37,290 bases of DNA from a virus. The notes under the pieces are model-generated. The model was given only the letters and a program-made list of their open reading frames with translations, had not been told where the DNA came from and made no database searches. The stretch spans positions 1 to 37,290 of the IMG/VR virus record IMGVR_UViG_3300025120_000192. One strand, given 5' to 3'. Every line of letters begins with the position of its first letter. Positions within the stretch are counted from its first letter, which is position 1. Made by a program: the position numbers and the translations under genes. Of this stretch, positions 33,477-37,290 are shown piece by piece.

Positions 33477-33500
33477 AAAGGAGGCCCCCCGACCTCCTTT
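33477..33500 (-). terminator. Intrinsic terminator of the small-gene unit (minus strand)
   Basis: Arms AAAGGAGG (33477-33484) and CCTCCTTT (33493-33500) give an 8-bp stem with an 8-base loop. On the minus transcript the stem is followed by a U run, so it ends transcription coming from 33847. Confidence 0.75.
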
Positions 33501-33536
33501 AGCTTAACACAAGAAAACAAGAAACACACAAACAAC

Positions 33537-33704
33537 CTACATAGTTCTACCACGCATATTAGATAATTCAATGCCGTCCGCAATCATAGAAACCTTCTCA
33601 GAACGCTTTACCATTTTACGATAACGAGCAGCTTGAGCAATCCCAGTCTCTCCAGGTAAACGGTCATTAACCAAACGACCGTCCTTTACGTTTAATCCCT
33701 CCAT
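33537..33704 (-). CDS. 55-residue protein in a mini-operon
   Basis: The product starts MEGLNVKDGRLVNDRLPGET and continues GIAQAARYRKMVKRSEKVSM, ending SNMRGRTM. It begins at ATG 33704, which overlaps the stop of the 47-residue gene as TAATG, and is followed 36 bases later by the minus-strand terminator. The amino-acid pattern is protein-like (balanced charge, no low complexity). I recall similar short text in phage proteins but know no function. The central basic helix (AARYRKMVKRSEK) could bind nucleic acid. Confidence 0.6.
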   Translation of the reverse strand: MEGLNVKDGRLVNDRLPGETGIAQAARYRKMVKRSEKVSMIADGIELSNMRGRTM

Positions 33705-33847
33705 TAGTACATCTTTAAATTTAAGCTGACCAAACCTAAAAATAAAATAAACTCCGAATGGTCAAACTCAGAGTTAACACCATACCAAGACCAGCCAATA
33801 CAAAAACCAATGTTTATGCGGTTATGAATAGAAAGTTCCCAGCTCAT
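33704..33847 (-). CDS. 47-residue aromatic protein, first gene of mini-operon
   Basis: The product is MSWELSIHNRINIGFCIGWS then WYGVNSEFDHSEFILFLGLV and SLNLKMY. Two Trp-rich/hydrophobic strands are separated by an acidic turn, a small beta-type fold I have seen in short phage proteins of unknown role. A TACCTTTG box ends only 3 bases before the ATG, so the mRNA may be leaderless. The stop overlaps the next start (TAATG). The fit of promoter, two coupled frames and terminator is the main evidence that it is real. Confidence 0.6.
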   Translation of the reverse strand: MSWELSIHNRINIGFCIGWSWYGVNSEFDHSEFILFLGLVSLNLKMY

Positions 33848-33850
33848 AGT

Positions 33851-33858
33851 CAAAGGTA
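33851..33858 (-). promoter_or_regulatory. Promoter of the mini-operon (TTG-N23-TACCTTTG)
   Basis: The minus strand reads TACCTTTG with a TTG 23 bases upstream (33884-33882). The TTTG ends 3 bases before ATG 33847, predicting a transcript that starts at or near the start codon. Confidence 0.55.
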
Positions 33859-33953
33859 ATTCTTTTTTGAGATATCGAAAGCAAGGGGGCTATATATACA
33901 CATTACGCGACGCGCCTCGATATGGAAACCGATTTTTTTTTGAGGGGTGGGGG

Positions 33954-33984
33954 TCGGGATTGCCTAGCGTTGTCCCGATTTTTT
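33954..33984 (+). terminator. Terminator-like hairpin (plus strand)
   Basis: Arms TCGGGA (33954-33959) and TCCCGA (33973-33978) with a 13-base loop are followed by TTTTTT. No annotated plus-strand gene precedes it within 3.9 kb, so it may attenuate or end a short non-coding transcript. Confidence 0.4.
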
Positions 33985-34054
33985 GGCGTTTTGCCTGAGC
34001 GGTTCGAACCGCATCCGCCCTACCGATTGACTGAAGGGTACAAGCTCCGACGCA

Positions 34055-34070
34055 GTGTCGAGACCGACAC
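34055..34070. repeat. GTGTCGNNNNCGACAC palindrome, copy with AGAC spacer
   Basis: GTGTCGAGACCGACAC: 6-bp inverted arms around four bases. It lies in the non-coding strand-switch region, not directly before a gene. Confidence 0.75.
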
Positions 34071-34294
34071 AGATACGGAAGGAGGAAGGGACGCAAGGGT
34101 GCGCTCTCCCCGAAAGAGAGAGAGAGGGAGCCTTCCCTTTAACCCCGTCCGACTCGTTCCCCCTTCAAACGTTCTGGGGTCACCCTTCTGTTTCCGCTCT
34201 GTTGTTCTTTGTTGTTCCGTCCCGTTGGGGATATGGGAATGCCCCGATAGAAAAGAAAGTTGAGTATTGATTAGGATTTAGGCAAGTATTGAAC

Positions 34295-34302
34295 TATATT
34301 TG
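34295..34302 (+). promoter_or_regulatory. Promoter -7 box for the first plus-strand gene
   Basis: TATATTTG lies in the context AAGTATTGAACTATATTTGA, which resembles AAGTATTGATGTATCTTTGA at the 36685 promoter, so the two promoters share an extended element. A hairpin GGGG-GAGA-CCCC (34321-34332, GNRA-type loop) sits in the leader before ATG 34348. Confidence 0.6.
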
Positions 34303-34347
34303 AAGAATAAATAAACAAGAGGGGGAGACCCCATAATTTCAATTGCT

Positions 34348-35112
34348 ATGAAGAAGCAAACAACAAAGAAGGTCGCAACCACCGCAAAGGTTGCAAAGGA
34401 GGAAAAGTCAAATGTGTCGGCTCCGACACAATCCGCTGAGGTCAAGGCTACGCTGAAGGCGTTGAGGGCAACCGCTCCAATTGTCAAGTTGAAGCAGAGC
34501 ATCGACAAAGGCTCGGTAGACGTGTTCACCAAATCCCTGAAGTTGGGTACGTTGCTTTCGGCTCGCTTGGAAGCGTTCAACGCACCTGAGTTCAAGGCGT
34601 TCATTAAGGCTAACGGAAGTAAGATGGAGAAAGAGAAGGAGAGGCTATGGACGGCGGTTGGCATCGGTCGCTCTTACTTCTACCGCCACGCCAAGGCAGG
34701 CAAGTTCCTGATTGGTGATGCTGACTCAGGTGAGCAGTTCATTGTGTATCGGGAGGCTATGCTTGCCTTGGATGAGAAGTGCGCTCTGGACGTGGATGCT
34801 TACAACGCTTGGATGAATGCAGAGAAGCCAGAGGCATCAGTTCCCGTGAAGGAGGAGGCGGTTGCTGAGTCCGAGGGCGAGGGTGACCAGGAGTTGGAGT
34901 TCACCGACGAGGAGCTTGACAAGGTCGCTGCTCAATTCATAGTTACCGATGGAGGCTCCATCCATAGCGATGAGGACGGGAAGACGATAAGGTTCAACGG
35001 CAACGAGCAGTTGCTGAAGGCGATGTTCACGAAGTGTGCCACGGGCTTGGGCTTGGTCTGTCTATCCGTTGAGGAGTTCGAAGCGGTGTTGACATCGGGA
35101 GTCGAGGCGTAA
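34348..35112 (+). CDS. Lys/Ala-rich protein, first gene of the right module; unknown
   Basis: The 254-residue product has a very basic, Ala/Thr-rich N-terminus (MKKQTTKKVATTAKVAKEEK), then a helical segment with a possible DNA-binding look (residues about 85-125: KANGSKMEKEKERLWTAVGI, GRSYFYRHAKAGKFLIG). A strongly acidic linker (about 168-195) and a compact C-terminal domain (TIRFNGNEQLLKAMFTKCAT) follow. The GRSYFYRHAKAGKF segment resembles a helix-turn-helix with an aromatic recognition helix but I cannot name a family. Codons for VSAPTQ near residue 23-28 are a copy of the dispersed palindrome. The tRNA-like element starts eight bases after its stop. A regulator or replication protein is possible. 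Confidence 0.6.
   Translation: MKKQTTKKVATTAKVAKEEKSNVSAPTQSAEVKATLKALRATAPIVKLKQSIDKGSVDVFTKSLKLGTLLSARLEAFNAPEFKAFIKANGSKMEKEKERLWTAVGIGRSYFYRHAKAGKFLIGDADSGEQFIVYREAMLALDEKCALDVDAYNAWMNAEKPEASVPVKEEAVAESEGEGDQELEFTDEELDKVAAQFIVTDGGSIHSDEDGKTIRFNGNEQLLKAMFTKCATGLGLVCLSVEEFEAVLTSGVEA
34414..34429. repeat. GTGTCGNNNNCGACAC palindrome, coding copy
   Basis: GTGTCGGCTCCGACAC, identical to the copy in the scaffold gene. Here it encodes VSAPTQ near the N-terminus of the 254-residue protein. Confidence 0.8.
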
Positions 35113-35119
35113 GCCTTCA

Positions 35120-35164
35120 AGGGGAGGCTTGGTGCTTCGGGAGGTTCGAATCCTCTCTCCCCTT
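35120..35164 (+). ncRNA. tRNA-like acceptor/T-arm minihelix
   Basis: A 7-bp acceptor-like helix (AGGGGAG 35120-35126 with CTCCCCT 35157-35163) encloses a T-arm: stem GGAGG/CCTCT (35140-35144 with 35152-35156, one G-U pair) and the 7-base loop TTCGAAT, the consensus T-loop. The T-stem directly abuts the acceptor 3' strand as in a real tRNA. Only 13 bases (GCTTGGTGCTTCG) replace the D-arm, anticodon arm and variable region, and CTA stands where CCA would be. It may be a degraded tRNA, an attachment-site remnant or an RNA-processing signal. Confidence 0.55.
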
Positions 35165-35177
35165 CTAATTTTAATCA

Positions 35178-35193
35178 GTGTCGGAGTCGACAC
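35178..35193. repeat. GTGTCGNNNNCGACAC palindrome with conserved leader
   Basis: GTGTCGGAGTCGACAC, preceded by CCCTTCTAATTTTAATCA and followed by AAAAACCAATCAGATATG, where the last ATG (35209) starts the next gene. The arrangement recurs at 35670. Confidence 0.85.
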
Positions 35194-35208
35194 AAAAACC
35201 AATCAGAT

Positions 35209-35592
35209 ATGAGACGAGATACTAACAAGGGTGTTCGGGATTTCTCGGGGAAGATAGCCTTTTGGACGGAGCAGTTGGAACTTGCCAAGAGTGGTGAGGG
35301 TCGTTATTCGGTCGAGCGAGCGAAGGAGTCGTTGGCGTACTTCAGGGGTCGGCAGGCTAACGTGGACGCTCCTTCTGTCCCACGTCCTGATGGGGATGAT
35401 GCGAAGGCTCGGGCTATAGCGAACTGCAAGGCTAGGTTCGAGGGTATGAGCGAGTCGGAGCGGTTATGGGAGGCTAACAAGTTCATCAACGATGCTTGCT
35501 CAAAGGGTTTGGGAGTGGCTACTGCGATGAGTTTCTTAAAGGAGTGCGAGGTGATGAGTGACACGGAGTTAGCGCATAGCATTATGTTCTAG
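35209..35592 (+). CDS. Hypothetical helical protein of the right module
   Basis: The 127-residue product begins MRRDTNKGVRDFSGKIAFWT. It has helical segments with regular charge (EQLELAKSGEGRYSVERAKE, SLAYFRGRQANVD) and a C-terminal helix pair (SESERLWEANKFINDACSKG, AMSFLKECEVMSDTELAHSI). No known domain is recognised. It starts 15 bases after a GTGTCG palindrome and follows the tRNA-like element. Codon choice (GAG, AAG, GCG, TTG) is more GC-rich than in the virion genes, like its neighbours in this module. Confidence 0.55.
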   Translation: MRRDTNKGVRDFSGKIAFWTEQLELAKSGEGRYSVERAKESLAYFRGRQANVDAPSVPRPDGDDAKARAIANCKARFEGMSESERLWEANKFINDACSKGLGVATAMSFLKECEVMSDTELAHSIMF

Positions 35593-35599
35593 GGGGGGC

Positions 35600-35669
35600 G
35601 TGGGTGTTAGGGGTGGCTCAAGTGAGCGTCACAAGGCTTCGCGGTCTTGCACCCTTCTAATTTAAACCT
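35600..35669 (+). other. Structured intergenic segment
   Basis: Between two genes, the sequence can pair GGGTGT with GCACCC over about 40 bases, enclosing a GCTC-AAGT-GAGC hairpin and a CAAG...CTTG stem. It ends with CCCTTCTAATTTAAACC, nearly the same tail as after the tRNA-like element (CCCTTCTAATTTTAATC), just before the next palindrome. It may be a diverged version of that element. Confidence 0.4.
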
Positions 35670-35685
35670 GTGTCGGGGTCGACAC
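35670..35685. repeat. GTGTCGNNNNCGACAC palindrome with conserved leader
   Basis: GTGTCGGGGTCGACAC followed by AAAAAACCAATTCTATG; the final ATG (35700) starts the next gene. The palindrome itself opens an in-frame GTG reading, but the ATG is preferred. Confidence 0.85.
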
Positions 35686-35699
35686 AAAAAACCAATTCT

Positions 35700-35891
35700 A
35701 TGGACAGAAATGAAGCTATTGATGAGGCGGTGAACATCTTAATGGATTATCACTTGCGCCCACACTTCCTCCTTGAGGATACCGAATCAGACATAGACGA
35801 TGAAATCTACTCACACCTACACAAGGAGGTGAAGAGTTTAATTGTCATAACAATGGCAGAATTTAAGGGGTACTATTTGCTCAAGAATTAA
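35700..35891 (+). CDS. Small acidic protein of the right module
   Basis: The 63-residue product starts MDRNEAIDEAVNILMDYHLR, has a strongly acidic middle (EDTESDIDDEIYSHLHKEVK) and a hydrophobic helix (SLIVITMAEFKGYYLLKN). The start at ATG 35700 is chosen because it follows the palindrome plus ACAAAAAACCAAT leader exactly as in the neighbouring gene; an in-frame GTG at 35670 inside the palindrome is possible but less likely. Its base composition is more AT-rich than the flanking genes. Function unknown. Confidence 0.55.
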   Translation: MDRNEAIDEAVNILMDYHLRPHFLLEDTESDIDDEIYSHLHKEVKSLIVITMAEFKGYYLLKN

Positions 35892-35923
35892 ACGAAGACT
35901 CTTTAACACAAAAACCAATTGAT

Positions 35924-36223
35924 ATGGTACGCAGATACAAAGAAGATTTCCCCGACGGGGTACGGGAGTGGGAGGTAAGGCTTATTGATTCTACTCACGT
36001 TCAGCGCACGTTGTTGAGCGTAGATGGGAAGCCAACGGATTTGAATCCGTGTTGGACGTGGCACGTAGGCGAGTTCAAAGGAGCGAGGGGCAATCTGGCT
36101 GAAATAGTTCGTTGGTTGCGCAATGACTACCGCTCTTCGGGGATGGGGTGGATAAAGTACAAGGAGTTGCACGATAGCGAGATGAGCACTCCTGACTTGG
36201 AGGATTACACACCAAACTACTGA
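35924..36223 (+). CDS. Hypothetical protein, right module
   Basis: The 99-residue product begins MVRRYKEDFPDGVREWEVRL and contains DSTHVQRTLLSVDGKPTDLN then CWTWHVGEFKGARGNLAEIV. The mix of Trp, His and Asp/Glu and the central beta-type segment suggest a small folded domain, but none is recognised. The leader retains ACACAAAAACCAATTGATATG while the palindrome in front of it is missing, so the leader and palindrome are separable. A second gene follows 5 bases downstream. Confidence 0.55.
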   Translation: MVRRYKEDFPDGVREWEVRLIDSTHVQRTLLSVDGKPTDLNPCWTWHVGEFKGARGNLAEIVRWLRNDYRSSGMGWIKYKELHDSEMSTPDLEDYTPNY

Positions 36224-36228
36224 GCGAT

Positions 36229-36549
36229 ATGTGGCTAGTATACACGAAACTATATAGGGGTGACGGATGGGCAACTGAGCAAAAGGAACTGCCGTTGCCT
36301 TTATCGGAGACCCACCGATGGGCAAAGCGAGAGGGTGTTGTTGCTTGCATTATTTACGATGAGCGCGAGGTGTTGTGGATGGACGCGAACGAGGAAGAGG
36401 ATACTGCGTTGGAGATAGCGAGGGATGTTGGTCTTGCTGAGGATATGGTGTTGCGTTGGTTTGAGAGAAAAGAATCGGAGTCGGAGTATGGTGATGACGA
36501 GCGAGGGTGTGATGAGTATCACAGGTTGAAGGATGACCTGTGGTTCTGA
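36229..36549 (+). CDS. Hypothetical acidic protein, right module
   Basis: The 106-residue product begins MWLVYTKLYRGDGWATEQKE, continues with a beta-type segment (VVACIIYDEREVLWMDANEE) and an acidic helix (EDTALEIARDVGLAEDMVLR), and ends in a highly acidic tail (ESESEYGDDERGCDEYHRLK). No domain is recognised. It is 5 bases after the previous gene, so the two are probably one transcript. Three hairpins follow its stop. A negative charge this strong is seen in DNA-mimic proteins, but that is only a suggestion. Confidence 0.55.
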   Translation: MWLVYTKLYRGDGWATEQKELPLPLSETHRWAKREGVVACIIYDEREVLWMDANEEEDTALEIARDVGLAEDMVLRWFERKESESEYGDDERGCDEYHRLKDDLWF

Positions 36550-36550
36550 C

Positions 36551-36603
36551 TGCCCATTTGGGGCGAAAAATGCCCATTATGGGCAATCCGCCAAAATGGC
36601 GGA
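36551..36603 (+). other. Tandem hairpins after the 106-residue gene
   Basis: The segment holds TGCCCATTTGGGGCG (36551-36565, partial stem), TGCCCATTATGGGCA (36571-36585, perfect 5-7 bp stem) and TCCGCCAAAATGGCGGA (36587-36603, perfect 7-bp stem with AAA loop). TGCCCATT is repeated directly. There is no U run, so classical termination is unlikely; processing, stability or protein binding are alternatives. Confidence 0.55.
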
Positions 36604-36624
36604 ATTCTTCCCAAGATGTGCAAA

Positions 36625-36640
36625 GTGTCGGAATCGACAC
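36625..36640. repeat. GTGTCGNNNNCGACAC palindrome
   Basis: GTGTCGGAATCGACAC followed by an A/G-rich leader (AAAAGAAAAGAGAGAAATG). The ATG opens only a 15-codon frame (36657-36704), and the promoter of the next gene lies inside it. Confidence 0.8.
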
Positions 36641-36660
36641 AAAAGAAAAGAGAGAAATGA

Positions 36661-36692
36661 TTTGGAATTACGGAAGTATTGATGTATCTTTG
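36661..36692 (+). promoter_or_regulatory. Perfect Bacteroidota-type promoter (TTTG-N20-TATCTTTG)
   Basis: TTTG at 36661-36664, a 20-base spacer and TATCTTTG at 36685-36692 match the primary sigma consensus of Bacteroidota exactly. The start codon 36724 is 31 bases downstream. The flanking AAGTATTGA element is shared with the 34295 promoter. Confidence 0.8.
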
Positions 36693-36723
36693 ATAAAGAA
36701 TTAAACGACTAAATAAAAACGCT

Positions 36724-37047
36724 ATGAAAGAGCAACTAGTAATCGATTGGAAGGAGACGCTTCCTTATGTGAGTATGAAGACTGCATACGACTCTGTGTT
36801 GAGAGAGAACACCGATGTGGTGATGAGCGTACAGATAGGCATTGACCCTGACCATACGTATGGGGGATGGTACGAGACGTACGACGAGGAGACGGGCGGA
36901 GGTGATTTCTACGCGGGCGGAGTGCTTGAGATAACGTGGGATGCTGAGACGGGTCAGCCGTGGCTGAACGGGTATGATGGGTGCTTTGAGTTGCCTGACT
37001 ACATCGTGGCTAAGTTGGTAGAGAATGGAGTGAAAGACAATCTGTGA
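36724..37047 (+). CDS. Hypothetical protein, right module
   Basis: The 107-residue product begins MKEQLVIDWKETLPYVSMKT and has an aromatic acidic middle (DPDHTYGGWYETYDEETGGG, then DFYAGGVLEITWDAETGQPW) and a C-terminal helix (LPDYIVAKLVENGVKDNL). It is notable for Asp/Glu/Tyr/Trp/Gly content and few basic residues. No domain is recognised. It has the best promoter in the window directly upstream, so it is likely expressed early by unmodified host RNA polymerase. Its leader (AAACGACTAAATAAAAACGCTATG) has no Shine-Dalgarno sequence. Confidence 0.6.
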   Translation: MKEQLVIDWKETLPYVSMKTAYDSVLRENTDVVMSVQIGIDPDHTYGGWYETYDEETGGGDFYAGGVLEITWDAETGQPWLNGYDGCFELPDYIVAKLVENGVKDNL

Positions 37048-37073
37048 ATCAAATCAGTGTGGCTTCGGCACGT

Positions 37074-37117
37074 TATCGTACCCAAAAAGATATGGTATCG
37101 TACCCAAAAAGATATGG
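37074..37117. repeat. 22-bp tandem direct repeat
   Basis: Two exact copies of TATCGTACCCAAAAAGATAT plus GG (37074-37095 and 37096-37117) are followed by a third TATCG that merges into the GTGTCG palindrome. Each copy carries an ATG; the one at 37092 is in frame with the next gene. Confidence 0.85.
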
Positions 37118-37121
37118 TATC

Positions 37122-37137
37122 GTGTCGGAGCCGACAC
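37122..37137. repeat. GTGTCGNNNNCGACAC palindrome with A-rich leader
   Basis: GTGTCGGAGCCGACAC followed by AAAAATCAAGTGAAATG, with the ATG (37152) starting the last gene. It is the reverse complement of the copies at 13458 and 34414. It lies in frame in an extended reading from 37092, encoding VSEPTQ. Confidence 0.85.
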
Positions 37138-37151
37138 AAAAATCAAGTGAA

Positions 37152-37290
37152 ATGAATAAATACCCTCTAATTAATGACGCAGGTGTCTTTGTAGGTACTT
37201 CTATGCAATGGGACATACGTGATGTCGAAAGATTAACAGGACAAACGGGCATCACCCTGAGCGAGCAAGACCTGAAGAAGGTTCTTACAA
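37152..37290 (+). CDS. Hypothetical protein, N-terminal fragment at the right edge
   Basis: The first 46 residues are MNKYPLINDAGVFVGTSMQW, then DIRDVERLTGQTGITLSEQD and LKKVLT, continuing off the window. The start at 37152 follows the palindrome/A-rich leader at the same distance as in the other genes. An in-frame ATG at 37092 would add 20 residues translated from the direct repeat and palindrome and is considered less likely. No family is recognised. Confidence 0.5.
   Translation, partial: MNKYPLINDAGVFVGTSMQWDIRDVERLTGQTGITLSEQDLKKVLT

Larger units (their letters stand above)
33890..34294. other. GC-rich non-coding region at the strand switch
   Basis: This stretch is clearly richer in GC than the flanking AT-rich DNA and has no convincing gene. 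A plus-strand frame at 33922-34263 encodes an Arg/Pro-rich product that looks like chance. It contains the GTGTCG-AGAC-CGACAC palindrome (34055-34070), a perfect inverted repeat GCGGTTCGAACCGC (33999-34012), a terminator-like hairpin (33954-33984) and a GA-repeat hairpin near 34110-34132. It could encode a structured RNA or hold replication signals; neither is shown. Confidence 0.45.

Noticed and set aside
33999-34012. Possible tRNA T-arm GCGGTTCGAACCGC
   Set aside because: The loop would be six bases instead of seven and no acceptor stem, D-arm or anticodon arm can be drawn around it on either strand.
33922-34263. Plus-strand 113-codon open frame in the GC-rich intergenic block
   Set aside because: The product is Arg/Pro-rich without protein-like pattern, contains the palindrome and inverted repeats, and has no leader or promoter like the real genes.
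36657-36704. 15-codon frame after the 36625 palindrome (MIWNYGSIDVSLIKN)
   Set aside because: It has the right distance from a palindrome, but the -33 and -7 boxes of the next gene fall inside it; more likely the ATG is incidental. Kept only as a possibility of a leader peptide.

Overview
The window is a stretch of a tailed double-stranded DNA phage genome that most likely infects a marine or aquatic member of the Bacteroidota (flavobacterium-like). The host inference rests on three things seen in the sequence. Promoter-like boxes of the Bacteroidota form TAnnTTTG lie 6-45 bases upstream of many genes. Start codons are preceded by A-rich leaders instead of Shine-Dalgarno sequences. One promoter (36661-36692) is a perfect TTTG-N20-TATCTTTG. 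The packaging and virion block (about 750-residue terminase, about 810-residue portal, acidic scaffold-like protein, about 480-residue major capsid protein, two ring proteins, one 1812-residue muzzle-like protein, Ala/Gln-rich internal proteins) follows the plan of crAss-like phages (Crassvirales). I infer a distant crAss-like virus from recognised protein character, not from a search. Both ends of the window cut genes.

Layout. From 1 to about 29.5 kb nearly everything is on the minus strand, so transcription runs right to left. Reading in that direction: a cluster of very small Lys/Arg/Cys-rich proteins (29472-27836); fibre and adhesin genes (27833-21205) including an RCC1-like propeller protein and a 1064-residue protein with four tandem AbfB/LamG-like domains; a lysis cassette (21136-19963: membrane/coiled-coil protein, T7-type amidase, holin-like protein); a GroES-like protein beside the terminase genes; then portal, scaffold, capsid, ring proteins, muzzle and internal virion proteins. 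Many genes are joined by TAATG or ATGA overlaps. The minus-strand block is divided by at least two strong intrinsic terminators (9027-9058 after the capsid-accessory genes, 11015-11050 after the capsid gene) and by repeated TAnnTTTG promoters.

At 29479-29496 a perfect 18-bp palindrome contains two face-to-face -7 boxes. It separates the minus-strand block from a plus-strand winged-helix gene. The next minus-strand genes (33168-29973) encode a secreted M43-type metalloprotease with a dockerin-like tail, a full-length GroEL, a small conserved protein and a GroES. Having GroEL, GroES and a second double GroES-like protein in one phage suggests that it carries its own folding machine for virion proteins.

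From 33.17 to 34.35 kb there is an intergenic zone containing a GTGTAGA/TCTACAC repeat cluster, a minus-strand terminator, a two-gene mini-operon of 47 and 55 codons that ordinary ORF cut-offs miss, and a GC-rich non-coding stretch. Coding direction then switches to plus. The right-hand module (34348-37290) holds seven small genes of unknown function (one cut by the edge) with distinctive intergenic structure: a dispersed 16-bp palindrome GTGTCGNNNNCGACAC (seven copies, one of them inside the scaffold gene 20 kb away), followed at several genes by a conserved ACAAAAACCAAT leader, plus a tRNA-like acceptor/T-arm minihelix at 35120-35164. This module is the least explained part of the window and the best candidate for an undescribed regulatory or RNA-processing system.
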